Shown one piece after another: positions 41,102 through 49,385 of a stretch of DNA of 64,000 nt (its first letter is position 1; every line of letters begins with the position of its first letter). The notes beneath the pieces were generated by a model. The model was not told where the DNA came from, searched no databases, and saw only the letters and a list, made by a program, of their open reading frames with translations. A program made the translations under genes and the position numbers. The DNA is from Fundidesulfovibrio terrae (GTDB lineage Bacteria; Desulfobacterota; Desulfovibrionia; Desulfovibrionales; Desulfovibrionaceae): contig NZ_JAKZFS010000004.1 in NCBI RefSeq assembly GCF_022808915.1, forward strand, positions 124,001 to 188,000. Reading direction: 5' to 3'.

Positions 41102-41614
41102 ATGCAAAAGGCAGCGCAAGCATATCTCCAGACGCAGGTCACCACCACCACCCAGGGGGACCTGCTCATCATGCTCTTCGACGGAGCGCTCAAGTTCCTG
41201 GCGCGGGCCAAGGAGAGCATGGCGGCCAAGGATTACGCCCAGAAGGGCATCCTTATCTCCAAGGCCCTGGACATCCTGGCCGAGCTGCAGGGCAGCCTGA
41301 ACTCGCAAAAGGGTGGCGATCTCGCGGAGAACCTCAAGAAAATTTACCTGTTGTGTTCGTCGAAGCTGCTCATGGCCAACCTGAAGATGGATCCGAACCT
41401 GGTGGACGAAGTTGTGCGCATCCTCACCGGCATCCGCGACGCCTTCTCCCAGATCAATACCCCCGAGTTCGCGCCGCCCTCGCCGGGCCCCGTGCAGCAG
41501 GCCCGGGCCACCGGGACCGTGCCCAACCTCACCGGCACGGCCGCTCCCTCCGCCGGAGCACCCGTCCACAAAGCCTTCGCGGCGTATTCCCTGGCCAAGA
41601 GGGAGGCCGGGTAA
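41102..41614 (+). CDS. fliS: Flagellin chaperone FliS
   Basis: A 170-residue protein. The FliS domain covers about 1-125: AAQAYLQTQVTTTTQGDLLI, MLFDGALKFLARAKESMAAK, and LLCSSKLLMANLKMDPNLVD. FliS binds the flagellin C-terminus in the cytosol and prevents early polymerisation. In Bacillus it also takes part in the CsrA-FliW feedback on flagellin translation. A Pro/Ala-rich C-terminal tail of about 45 residues extends beyond the usual length (about 125-135) and has no known role. It is co-directional with fliD at 18 bp. Confidence 0.92.
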   Translation: MQKAAQAYLQTQVTTTTQGDLLIMLFDGALKFLARAKESMAAKDYAQKGILISKALDILAELQGSLNSQKGGDLAENLKKIYLLCSSKLLMANLKMDPNLVDEVVRILTGIRDAFSQINTPEFAPPSPGPVQQARATGTVPNLTGTAAPSAGAPVHKAFAAYSLAKREAG

Positions 41615-41706
41615 AAAGCTCCACAGTATCCTCCGCAGCCTGGGCGGGCCCGTCCGGACCGGCGCTCCCCCTGGACGGGCGCCGGGTTTCCGGCAATACT
41701 GCCGCC

Positions 41707-42768
41707 ATGACTGACAGTCAGCCAGCCCGCGTGCTGCACGTGGTCAAATCCCTGGGGATCGGGGGGACGGAAAAGGCCGCGCAGCTCCTGGCCGTCCACC
41801 TGGACCGCTCCCGTTTCACGCCTTTCGTCTACAGTTCCGCCGACGGCGAACGCCGGGAGCAGCTCAAGGCGGCCGGCATCCCGGTCATCGCCGGGGGGGA
41901 CCTCTTCACCGCCCTGGAACGCCTCAAGCCGGACCTTGTTCACATCCACCGGGCCGGATGGCCCGAGCCAGAACTGCTGCGCCCCGTGAAACGCTTCGGC
42001 CCCAGGGCGGTGGTGGAAACCAACGTCTTCGGGCGGTTTGACGACACCCCCCTGGGCGCGCTCATCGACATGCACCTGTTCGTCTCGCACTTCTGCCTGG
42101 ACCGCCTGGTGGAGCACCTGGGGCCGCGCCTGGACCTCACCCGCTGCCGGGTGCTCTACAACCCCGTGGACACCGACCTCTTCCGGCGGCTCGCCTCCGA
42201 CCGGGATTTCTCCCGGCCCTTGGCGGCCCGTCTCTCCAGGCCCGACCCCGGCAAGTGGTCCCGCCTGGCCTTCGATTCCCTGCCCATCCTGAAAAAACTT
42301 GAACCAGGGTTCATCCTGCGGGTGATCGGGGCCACGCCCGAGTTTGAAGCCTTCGTGCGCGACCAGGGCCTGGCAGGGAACGTCGAGATTCTGCCCCCGG
42401 TGGCCCTCGACCAGGACCTGGCCGCATTCTTCGGCCAGGCCACGCTTCTGGCCCACTCCAACGACACGGGGGAGTCTTTCGGCATGGCTATTGCCGAGGC
42501 CATGGCCTCTGGCCTGCCCGTGGTGACGCACCGGGCCTCGGGGGAGCGCGACAACGCCCAGTTGGAGCTGGTGGAGCACGGCGTCACGGGGCTGGTGGCG
42601 GATACCGCCGAGGACTACGCGCAGGCCATGGCCTGGCTGTGGCGCAATCCGGACGCGGCCAGGCGCATGGGGGAGGCCGGACGCGAAAAGGCAGCCAGGC
42701 TCTACCGCGTCCAGGTGGTCACCCGCCAGCTGGAGGAAATCTATTCGCGGCTGCTGGGGCTCTCCTGA
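41707..42768 (+). CDS. Glycosyltransferase family 4-like protein
   Basis: A 353-residue cytosolic GT-B glycosyltransferase. The N-terminal block VLHVVKSLGIGGTEKAAQLL and the C-terminal nucleotide-sugar block with GESFGMAIAEAMASGLPVVT (the EX7E-type region) and VEHGVTGLVADTAEDYAQAM are typical of GT4. The donor and acceptor are unknown. Its place between fliS and another glycosyltransferase-like gene suggests glycosylation of flagellin or of a surface polymer, which is inference. No clear Shine-Dalgarno precedes the ATG. The next gene overlaps by 1 bp (TGATG). Confidence 0.87.
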   Translation: MTDSQPARVLHVVKSLGIGGTEKAAQLLAVHLDRSRFTPFVYSSADGERREQLKAAGIPVIAGGDLFTALERLKPDLVHIHRAGWPEPELLRPVKRFGPRAVVETNVFGRFDDTPLGALIDMHLFVSHFCLDRLVEHLGPRLDLTRCRVLYNPVDTDLFRRLASDRDFSRPLAARLSRPDPGKWSRLAFDSLPILKKLEPGFILRVIGATPEFEAFVRDQGLAGNVEILPPVALDQDLAAFFGQATLLAHSNDTGESFGMAIAEAMASGLPVVTHRASGERDNAQLELVEHGVTGLVADTAEDYAQAMAWLWRNPDAARRMGEAGREKAARLYRVQVVTRQLEEIYSRLLGLS

Positions 42769-43907
42769 TGCACGCCTTCGAAGCCTATTCCCGCGCCGTG
42801 CTGGCCTATCGCCTGGGCGACGGCGGCGGCACCTACAGAACCCGTCCCGCCTCTCCGGAGTCCATGGCCGTCATCGTCCGACAGGCCGCGCGGGCCGGGC
42901 ATTGCGTGCTGTTGGGGGTCGGTTCCGGACAGGCTGCCCGATACCTCGCCGAAAGCCTGCCGGAAGGCGTGGGGTTCACCGTGTGCGAGCTGTTTCCCGA
43001 GCAGGCCCGCGCGTTCGGAGACGGGTTGCCTCTTCTGGCGGACGATTCCGCCGTGGCCCTGGCCTGGATGTTGTTTTCCGTTGGACTTTGTTGCGGTAGG
43101 GCGGCCTGCGCCCTCAACCCGGAGCTGGACGACACCGGCGCCCGGATGCGGTTCCAGGCCATGCAGAAGCTGCACGCCGCGTTCTCGCCTCTGGAAGCGC
43201 CCGCCGCGCCGTCCGGCAAATCCATGAGCGTCGCGGCCATCCTGCGCCCGGACGAACCGGACCTGGAAGGATTCTTCGCCGCCCTGCCGGGCTGCGCAAG
43301 CGAGGCCGTGGTGGTCTGGGACGCCGACCGCGTCCCGGAGAACCCTCCCACTGCGTCCATGCCCGTCACGCATCTTGCGCGCAGGCTGGGCAACGATTTC
43401 GCCGCCCAGCGCAACCGCATGCTGGACGCCTGCCGGGGAGACTGGGTGCTGTACCTGGACGGGGACGAACGCCTGGACCCGGCCTTGGCCGCGCTCCTGC
43501 CGTCGCTTCCGGAGCTTGGGGGATGCGGCTCCTTCGCCTTCCCGCGCCTGGGCCTGACCCCGGCCGGGGTCAAGGTGGGCTGGGGGCTCTGGCCGGACCT
43601 GCAGGTCCGCCTTTTCCGCCGCGCTCCGGACGTCCGCTTCGTGCGGCCGGTGCACGAGCGCCTGGAGGGCGTGAGCGGTCCCACCGGTTTGGTGGTGGGT
43701 GCGTCCATCCGCCACCTGTCGGACCTGACGGCCACGCCTGAATCCCTGGCCCGCAAGCACGCTGTCTTCGACGCCGCGGGCGGTTTCAGCGGCCTGCACC
43801 GGCGCAACCCGGAATATCCCGTGCTGCCCGAGGCGTTTTTCGCGTCGCTCTCGCCGCGGCCCGTGGTGGGCATGTGGCCGCAGAAGGTAGGGTTCGCCCC
43901 GCTTTGA
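42768..43907 (+). CDS. GT2-like glycosyltransferase with an N-terminal Rossmann-like domain
   Basis: A 379-residue protein in two parts. Residues ~35-135 resemble a nucleotide/SAM-type Rossmann fold (HCVLLGVGSGQAARYLAESL). Residues ~155-340 resemble a family 2 glycosyltransferase of the tight beta-1,4-glucosyl/SPS type: NDFAAQRNRMLDACRGDWVL followed by YLDGDERLDP, which carries the DxD-like metal site, and LQVRLFRRAPDVRFVRPVHE. The start overlaps the previous stop codon, implying coupling. It is probably a sugar transferase in the same pathway as its neighbour, perhaps flagellin glycosylation; the N-terminal domain is of uncertain function. Confidence 0.72.
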   Translation: MHAFEAYSRAVLAYRLGDGGGTYRTRPASPESMAVIVRQAARAGHCVLLGVGSGQAARYLAESLPEGVGFTVCELFPEQARAFGDGLPLLADDSAVALAWMLFSVGLCCGRAACALNPELDDTGARMRFQAMQKLHAAFSPLEAPAAPSGKSMSVAAILRPDEPDLEGFFAALPGCASEAVVVWDADRVPENPPTASMPVTHLARRLGNDFAAQRNRMLDACRGDWVLYLDGDERLDPALAALLPSLPELGGCGSFAFPRLGLTPAGVKVGWGLWPDLQVRLFRRAPDVRFVRPVHERLEGVSGPTGLVVGASIRHLSDLTATPESLARKHAVFDAAGGFSGLHRRNPEYPVLPEAFFASLSPRPVVGMWPQKVGFAPL

Positions 43908-43974
43908 CGTTGATTTGCGGGGCGAGGCGGGCTAAAGGCAAGCGAGCCTTACGCCTACGACAGAAGGGTCACTG

Positions 43975-45396
43975 ATGCGCATCGTCTGCCCGCAGTGCGG
44001 ATACAGCCGGGACATCCCCACGGATAAGGTCCCGTCCCGCTCAAGCATAGCCACCTGCCCCAAATGCCAGTTCCGTTTCCGGTTCAGGGGCCACCAAGCG
44101 CCGTCCAGGCCGGACGAAGCGCTCGACGAGCCCGTGTATCCTCCGAGGCCGTCGCGTCCGGCGGTTCCCGTCGAGGACGCCACCGGCTACCAGCCCCATA
44201 CGCCCTACGAGCCCCGTTCGCAGCGCCTCTACATGCCCGAGCCGGCGCCTGAAGCCGGACCCCGGCCCGAAGCGGAGCCCGAGCACTACGGGCACATGCC
44301 GCCCCGCCCCCAGGCCCGCTGGCTGCCCGATCCCGAACCGGGCCAGGAACCGCAGGCCCCTGCCGGGGCGCGCCAGCCGTGGGTGTCCAGGCAGCCCCTC
44401 GAAGAGGAAGGACCCGGCGTGGACGTCTTCGGCCGCCTGGGAGAGTCCCTGGCCCCCCGCCCGAGTGAGGCGGAAACGGCCGCGCCGCCGGTGATCGAGA
44501 GGACCGCCCCGGTCTCCCACGCTTCGCCTGTCCAGCCGGAAGAGCTGGCCTCGCACGGCGCGTCGCGGCTTGGCGAACCCGTGGAGCCCGGCTACGCCAT
44601 GCCCGGGCCCGCCCCCTCCGAGGACGTCCAGCCCTCCGAGGCCGTGGCCGGAGAGGACTCCGTGCGCGACATCTGGGCCAGGCTCCAGGCCATGGGCGGA
44701 GAGACCAAGGCCGCGCCCAGCGTTCCCCGCCAAGCCGAGGGCGAACCCGCCGCACCGTCCGCGTCCGTCCACCCGGACACCGTGGCCCCCTGGGAGCAGC
44801 TCGAGCACTACGGCGTGGTCCCGGCCTTCCTGAACACGGTCAAGAACATCCTGGCCAGGCCGGGCGACTTCTTCGAGCAGCTGCCGCCCGTCTCCGGCAA
44901 GCTGCGCCCGCTCATCTTCGCGCTGGTGGTCAGCGTGCTGGCCATGCTGGCCGGGGTGGTCTGGAATTATTTCGGCCTGGGGCCCAACCTCTCGGAGCTC
45001 GGGCGCACCGACGGCTTCCAGGGCTTGGGCTCCGGGGCCATCGGCGGCCTGGCCCTTCTCGGGCTGTCGCCCATCGCCCTGATTGCCTTTGTGTTCCTGG
45101 ATTCGGCCCTGACCCACCTGCTGCTCGGGCTTCTGCGCTCCGCCGCCCGGCCCTTCGAGGACACCTTCCGCATCATCTGCTACGCGGGAGCCCCCTGGGT
45201 GCTGGCGGCCTTGCCAGTGCCGTATTCGTATCTTATTCCTGTTGTGCTGATATGGCACATGACGCTCCAGGCCATCGGCCTCAAGAAGCTGCACCAGGCC
45301 GGATATCCCCAGGTGCTCGCATCCGTGCTGGTGAAATGGTCGCTCTTCTTCATGGCCTCCTTCGCGTTTCTGCACGTGCTCATCACGCGCAGATAG
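43975..45396 (+). CDS. Zinc-ribbon (MJ0042-type) and Yip1-like membrane protein
   Basis: A 473-residue protein. It starts with a zinc ribbon (MRIVCPQCGYSRDIPTDKVP, then ATCPKCQFRFRFR), typical of MJ0042-type motifs found at the N-termini of deltaproteobacterial membrane proteins. A long Pro/Glu-rich disordered linker follows (about 45-265). The C-terminal ~200 residues hold about five helices with the Yip1-like pattern (VKNILARPGDFFEQLPPVSG, then hydrophobic segments). It is an inner-membrane protein with a cytosolic tail; its function is unknown. The next two genes are close and co-directional, perhaps forming an envelope operon. Confidence 0.78.
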   Translation: MRIVCPQCGYSRDIPTDKVPSRSSIATCPKCQFRFRFRGHQAPSRPDEALDEPVYPPRPSRPAVPVEDATGYQPHTPYEPRSQRLYMPEPAPEAGPRPEAEPEHYGHMPPRPQARWLPDPEPGQEPQAPAGARQPWVSRQPLEEEGPGVDVFGRLGESLAPRPSEAETAAPPVIERTAPVSHASPVQPEELASHGASRLGEPVEPGYAMPGPAPSEDVQPSEAVAGEDSVRDIWARLQAMGGETKAAPSVPRQAEGEPAAPSASVHPDTVAPWEQLEHYGVVPAFLNTVKNILARPGDFFEQLPPVSGKLRPLIFALVVSVLAMLAGVVWNYFGLGPNLSELGRTDGFQGLGSGAIGGLALLGLSPIALIAFVFLDSALTHLLLGLLRSAARPFEDTFRIICYAGAPWVLAALPVPYSYLIPVVLIWHMTLQAIGLKKLHQAGYPQVLASVLVKWSLFFMASFAFLHVLITRR

Positions 45397-45408
45397 GAGG
45401 GTCCGCAT

Positions 45409-45744
45409 ATGTTCGGTTGGATCAGGCGAGGCATCGCCAATGCGCTCGATCGCAGGCGCAATTCCCGCGACACCGCTCCCAGGGCCTTCCAGGACCTCTC
45501 GCGCGAACTGCGCGAACTGGCCGAGATCGCCTCGCGGGTGTGGCCGGAGGAAAAGTCCTTCCAGAACAGGATCCAGAATATCCGGGATGAGATGGACCAG
45601 TTGGACGAACTGACCTCCAAACCCGAATTCAGGCTGCTGCCGCTCAAGAAGCGCCTCGAGCTGCGCGAAAGCCTGCTGCACTCCAAGACGCAGCTCATGG
45701 ACACCGTGTCCACTGCCCCGCCGCCCACCACGCGGCCCCAATAG
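45409..45744 (+). CDS. Small coiled-coil protein, function unknown
   Basis: A 111-residue, highly charged protein with no signal peptide or TM segment. It is predicted to be mostly helical (AFQDLSRELRELAEIASRVW, RDEMDQLDELTSKPEFRLLP) with a Pro/Thr-rich C-terminal tail. It starts 12 bp after the Yip1-like gene, with AGGAGG upstream of the ATG, so translation is well supported. No family is recognised. Co-transcription with the membrane protein before it and the lipoprotein after it suggests an envelope-related role, but that is only context. Confidence 0.7.
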   Translation: MFGWIRRGIANALDRRRNSRDTAPRAFQDLSRELRELAEIASRVWPEEKSFQNRIQNIRDEMDQLDELTSKPEFRLLPLKKRLELRESLLHSKTQLMDTVSTAPPPTTRPQ

Positions 45745-45798
45745 CGGCAGGCGCGCTTCTTGCTCAACGCCATGGAAAACCGCCCGCGAGGCTTTTTT

Positions 45799-46527
45799 AT
45801 GAAACCGATCGTCGTGATTTTGGCGCTCTTGACGCTTGTGTCCGCCTGCGCCGTGGACCCCAAGCTGGCCGAACAGAGCGTGCTCTACGTGGACGTGGAC
45901 GTGAAGCGCAACAACCCCACCGTGTTCGTGCAGCCCATGAACGCCCCCACCAGGCCCTTCAAGGCAGTGGTGCTGCCATTCGCCGTGCAGCAGGACGTGG
46001 TCAACGCCCGCCACCTCTCCAAGCAGCTCACCGAAATCTTCGCCAACACCTGGATGCAGGACAAGGTCTTCCCGACCGTCTTCTACGAGCCCACCCAGGA
46101 GGGCCTCACCAACGAACAGGCCATCCTCGTGGCCCGCGACCGCGGCGCGGACTGCGTGGTCACAGGGCGCATCGGCTACATCCTGGCGGGCGGAACCCGC
46201 TCGGATTCGGCCATTTCGCTCTCCTTCGAAGTCTTCGACGTGAACTCCGGCCAGCGCATCTGGTCCATGACCCAGGCCGGGCGCATGGACCCCGACCGCA
46301 GCTCCGACTTCATCCTCTTCAAGCGCGAAAACCGCATGCCCCAGGACCCCCTCTGGGCCATCATGGCCACCCTGGCCCACGACACCGGCGGCACCATCCG
46401 CAAATGGAACATGGGACAGCAGTACCAAAGCCCGGGCGCTTCCTCCGTGCCGGTCTCCATCCCCCAGGACCACGCCCCGCCTCCGCCGCCCAAAAAGCCG
46501 CTCCAGAGCTCCAACCTGGACAACTAG
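45799..46527 (+). CDS. Lipoprotein, function unknown
   Basis: A 242-residue protein. The ATG opening MKPIVVILALLTLVSACAVD was chosen because it starts a lipoprotein signal peptide with lipobox VSAC (Cys at 17); frames upstream would add residues in front of the signal. The mature part contains a region (VLPFAVQQDVVNARHLSKQL, DCVVTGRIGYILAGGTRSDS) resembling the GNA1162/LpoB-like fold that computes envelope lipoprotein families, and a Pro-rich C-terminus. It is probably anchored in the outer or inner membrane facing the periplasm. It ends the run before a strong terminator. Confidence 0.75.
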   Translation: MKPIVVILALLTLVSACAVDPKLAEQSVLYVDVDVKRNNPTVFVQPMNAPTRPFKAVVLPFAVQQDVVNARHLSKQLTEIFANTWMQDKVFPTVFYEPTQEGLTNEQAILVARDRGADCVVTGRIGYILAGGTRSDSAISLSFEVFDVNSGQRIWSMTQAGRMDPDRSSDFILFKRENRMPQDPLWAIMATLAHDTGGTIRKWNMGQQYQSPGASSVPVSIPQDHAPPPPPKKPLQSSNLDN

Positions 46528-46544
46528 GAATCTTGCGAATCAGG

Positions 46545-46578
46545 CCGCCGGACTTATTTCTAGGTCCGGCGGTTTTTT
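46545..46578 (+). terminator. Rho-independent terminator after the lipoprotein gene
   Basis: CCGCCGGAC and GTCCGGCGG form a 9-bp perfect stem around a 10-nt loop and are followed by six T. Confidence 0.88.
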
Positions 46579-46591
46579 GTATGAAGAGTGA

Positions 46592-46647
46592 AGATGCCTC
46601 CGGCGGCCAAAGGAACTTCGTTCCTTTGGAATCCTGTTCCGCTTCGC
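46592..46647. repeat. Intergenic hairpin repeat, copy 2 (inverted orientation)
   Basis: AGATGCCTCCGGCGGCC, stem CCAAAGGAAC/GTTCCTTTGG with TTC loop, then AATCCTGT and GCTTCGC. It is the reverse complement of the copy at 48319-48376, almost base for base. The rest of the 357-bp gap up to ahbC (46648-46884) holds a 12-bp perfect palindrome GGCAATATTGCC at 46669-46680 and the ahbC promoter region. Confidence 0.75.
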
Positions 46648-46884
46648 TTCCGGGCCCGGCAATATTGCCAAGGGCGGGGCGGGGATGCGGGACGGCTGTC
46701 TCGTGCCCGGCGGCGACGGATCGTCTTCAAATCGGTCCTAGCCGTCGGGCAGAGGCGGACGGCACGCACTCCCGCCCCGCCCGAACGACCGTCCCCCCGC
46801 CCGGGTAAAATGTGATCCAGGTCCTTTCGCGCCGGGGGGAAATCTGCTAGCACCCCCCCACACAAGCACAATCGAGGTCATAGC

Positions 46885-48066
46885 ATGATCGGCATCTCCA
46901 AGCTTTACTGCGGCACCGTGGAGGCCTCCGACGCCCTGCGCTACGGACGCCATTCCGGCAAGCTCCCTTCCCATCTGCTCCAGTTCTCCAAGGACAAGAA
47001 GCCGGTGGTGGTCTGGAACATGACCAAACGCTGCAACCTGAAGTGCGTCCACTGCTACGCCAAGGCCACCGAGGAGACCGGCAGCGACCCCATATCCACC
47101 GAACAGGGCAGGGCCCTGATCGACGATCTGGCCGCCTACGGCGCGCCGGTCATGCTCTTCTCCGGCGGCGAGCCCCTGGTCCGCAAGGACCTGGTCGAAC
47201 TGGCCCACCACGCCGTGGGCAAGGGCATGCGCGCGGTCATCTCCACCAACGGCACCCTCATCACCAAGGAAAAGGCCCGCGAGTTGAAATCCGTCGGCCT
47301 CTCCTACGTGGGCATCTCCGTGGACGGCCTCGAGGAAATCCACGACAAGTTCCGCGGCGTGCCCGGGTCCTTCAAGAAGACTCTCCAGGGCATCGAGAAC
47401 TGCAAGGCCGAGGGTCTCAAGGTCGGCATGCGCTTCACCATCAACAAGCGCAACTGGACCGAAATCCCGGGCCTGTTCGACCTGATCCGCGACTTGGAAG
47501 TGCCCCGCATCTGCTTCTACCACCTGGTCTACTCCGGGCGCGGCTCCGAGCTTATCAAGGAAGACCTGGACCACGCCGAGACCCGCCAGGTCGTCGACCT
47601 CATCATGGACAAGACCCGCGAGCTCTTCGAGGCCGGGCATGAGAAGGAAGTCCTCACCGTGGACAACCACGCCGACGGCCCCTACGTGTACTTCCGCCTG
47701 CTCAAGGAAGACCCCAAGCGCGCCGAAGAGGTCATGGAACTGTTGCAGTACAACGAGGGCAACAACTCCGGGCGCGGTATCGGCTGCATCTCCTGGGACG
47801 GCCAGGTGCACGCCGACCAGTTCTGGCGCATCCACACCTTCGGCAACGTCCTGGAGCGCCCCTTCTCGCAGATCTGGGACGACCCCAACATCGAGCTGCT
47901 CTCCAAGCTCAAGGACAAGAAGCAGTACGTGGGCGGACGCTGCAAGGACTGCCGCTTCCTGAACATCTGCGGCGGCAACTTCCGCGCCCGCGCCGAAGCC
48001 TACTACGGCGACGTCTGGGCCCAGGACCCCGCCTGCTACCTGACCGACGACGAAATTAAGAAGTAG
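46885..48066 (+). CDS. ahbC: 12,18-didecarboxysiroheme deacetylase AhbC (radical SAM)
   Basis: A 393-residue radical SAM enzyme of the siroheme-dependent haem pathway. It begins MIGISKLYCGTVEASDALRY, typical of AhbC/NirJ1. The SAM cluster motif is CNLKCVHC (Cys50, 54, 57). GGEPLVRKD and the C-terminal SPASM-like cysteines (CKDCRFLNICGGNFRARA, plus GCISWDGQVHADQFWR) follow. It removes acetate side chains from didecarboxysiroheme to give iron-coproporphyrin III. No strong Shine-Dalgarno was seen; GAGGTCATAGC precedes the ATG. hemB, ahbD and a siroheme decarboxylase subunit follow, completing most of the branch. Confidence 0.93.
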   Translation: MIGISKLYCGTVEASDALRYGRHSGKLPSHLLQFSKDKKPVVVWNMTKRCNLKCVHCYAKATEETGSDPISTEQGRALIDDLAAYGAPVMLFSGGEPLVRKDLVELAHHAVGKGMRAVISTNGTLITKEKARELKSVGLSYVGISVDGLEEIHDKFRGVPGSFKKTLQGIENCKAEGLKVGMRFTINKRNWTEIPGLFDLIRDLEVPRICFYHLVYSGRGSELIKEDLDHAETRQVVDLIMDKTRELFEAGHEKEVLTVDNHADGPYVYFRLLKEDPKRAEEVMELLQYNEGNNSGRGIGCISWDGQVHADQFWRIHTFGNVLERPFSQIWDDPNIELLSKLKDKKQYVGGRCKDCRFLNICGGNFRARAEAYYGDVWAQDPACYLTDDEIKK

Positions 48067-48081
48067 AGAAGAGAAGAATAA

Positions 48082-48138
48082 AGATGCCTCCGGCGGCCAG
48101 GGGGAGAAGCCTCCCCCTGGACCCGGCAATAGCTTCGC
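48082..48138. repeat. Intergenic hairpin repeat, copy 3
   Basis: AGATGCCTCCGGCGGCC then a different stem, CCAGGGGGAG/CTCCCCCTGG, then ACCCGGCAATAGCTTCGC. The flanks match the other copies while both stem arms have changed together. Confidence 0.7.
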
Positions 48139-48176
48139 GGGATTCGTGAGGCAGTCGGGCCAGGGCGCGGGATGAG

Positions 48177-48217
48177 CCGCCGGGATCGCGCCTCAAAGCA
48201 GGCGCTTATCCCGGCGG
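48177..48217. terminator. Strong hairpin between ahbC and hemB
   Basis: CCGCCGGGAT and ATCCCGGCGG form a 10-bp perfect stem, with GCGCCT/AGGCGC as an inner stem. No T-run follows, so it may be a bidirectional structure or transcript-stabilising hairpin rather than a terminator. Confidence 0.45.
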
Positions 48218-48264
48218 ATCGCCATCGCCGCAACCGGCGATAAATAAAAGATTTATTAATAAAA

Positions 48265-48294
48265 GCATGAAGCGCGGCTTTGCGAGCTTCATGC
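48265..48294. promoter_or_regulatory. Inverted repeat upstream of hemB
   Basis: GCATGAAGC and GCTTCATGC are perfect 9-bp arms around a 12-nt spacer in an A+T-rich patch (ATAAATAAAAGATTTATTAA just before). It may be an operator for hemB or a hairpin; no regulator is identified. Confidence 0.4.
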
Positions 48295-48318
48295 CCGGCA
48301 AATCTCGCATCGATTGAC

Positions 48319-48376
48319 GCGAAGCAATACAGGATTCCAAAGGAACGAAGTTCCTTTGGCCGCCGGAGGCATCTTC
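48319..48376. repeat. Intergenic hairpin repeat, copy 4
   Basis: GCGAAGC, TACAGGATTCC, stem CCAAAGGAAC/GTTCCTTTGG with GAA loop, then GGCCGCCGGAGGC. It lies just upstream of hemB in the opposite orientation to copies 2 and 3. Confidence 0.75.
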
Positions 48377-48401
48377 TCCGGCACGCTTTCCGGAGGACGC
48401 A

Positions 48402-49376
48402 ATGTTCGACTTTCATCGCGGCCGCCGCCTGCGCCGCACCCCGGCCATGCGCGACCTCGTGCGCGAGACCGCCCTTTCCCGAAACGATCTGATCATGCCC
48501 TATTTCGTGGCTGAGACCGGCTCCGAGGACATGGTCAAGCCCATCGGTGCCATGCCGGGCCAGAACCAGCTGGGCATGAAGGCCCTGGTGGAGCGCGTCG
48601 CCCGCGCCGTGGACAAGGGTCTCAAGTCCTGCATCCTGTTCGGCATCCCGCAGGAAAAAGACCCGGTGGGCAGCCAGGGCTACGCCGAAAACGGCGTGGT
48701 GCAGCGCGCCCTGCGCGAGCTGCGCAAGAAGTTTCCGGACTTGGTGCTCATTACTGACGTGTGCCTGTGCGAATATACCTCCCATGGCCATTGCGGCATT
48801 TTGACGGACGACGGACGCGTGCTCAACGACCCCACGCTGGAGCTTCTGGCCAAGACGGCGCTGTCCCACGCCGAGGCCGGCGCGGACATAGTGGCCCCCT
48901 CCGACATGATGGACGGCCGCGTGGCGGCCATCCGCTCGGTGCTGGACGGCAACGGCCACGAGAACGTGCCGATCATGTCCTACGCCGTGAAATATGCTTC
49001 GGCGTATTACGGCCCGTTCCGGGAGGCCGCCGAGTCCGCCCCCAAGGCCGGGGACCGCAAGTCCTACCAGATGGACGCGGCCAACTGGCGCGAGGCCCTG
49101 CGCGAGGCTTCCGCCGACGTGGCCGAGGGCGCGGATTTCCTGATGGTGAAACCCGCCGGGCCGTATTTGGACATCATCCGGCTGGTGCGCGACAATTTCG
49201 ACCTGCCCCTGGCCGCGTACCAGGTGAGCGGCGAGTATTCCATGATCAAGGCCGCGGCCCAGCTCGGCTGGATGGACCACGACGCGGTGATGATGGAGTC
49301 GCTCCTGGCCATCAAGAGGGCCGGGGCGGACCTGATTCTGACCTACTTCACGGAAGACGTGATCGAGCGTCTGTAA
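48402..49376 (+). CDS. hemB: Porphobilinogen synthase (delta-aminolevulinate dehydratase)
   Basis: A 324-residue enzyme that condenses two 5-aminolevulinate molecules to porphobilinogen in the cytosol. The catalytic lysines are in [17 protein letters not shown] (Lys197) and [12 protein letters not shown] (Lys250). The zinc-site cysteines are present in [15 protein letters not shown] (Cys121, 123, 131), so this is the Zn-dependent type. CCGGAGG lies 9 bp before the ATG. Its placement between ahbC and ahbD matches the haem gene clusters of Desulfovibrio. Feeds uroporphyrinogen III to siroheme, haem and cobalamin. Confidence 0.95.
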   Translation: MFDFHRGRRLRRTPAMRDLVRETALSRNDLIMPYFVAETGSEDMVKPIGAMPGQNQLGMKALVERVARAVDKGLKSCILFGIPQEKDPVGSQGYAENGVVQRALRELRKKFPDLVLITDVCLCEYTSHGHCGILTDDGRVLNDPTLELLAKTALSHAEAGADIVAPSDMMDGRVAAIRSVLDGNGHENVPIMSYAVKYASAYYGPFREAAESAPKAGDRKSYQMDAANWREALREASADVAEGADFLMVKPAGPYLDIIRLVRDNFDLPLAAYQVSGEYSMIKAAAQLGWMDHDAVMMESLLAIKRAGADLILTYFTEDVIERL

Positions 49377-49385
49377 GGATATCGC

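Noticed and set aside
39434-41569. A 711-codon open frame antisense to fliD
   Set aside because: High GC and codon bias of fliD keep the opposite strand open. The product is rich in Gly, Arg and Val with no fold or family, and fliD is certain. The same applies to the 810- and 815-codon antisense frames at 44041-46473 and 48036-50483.
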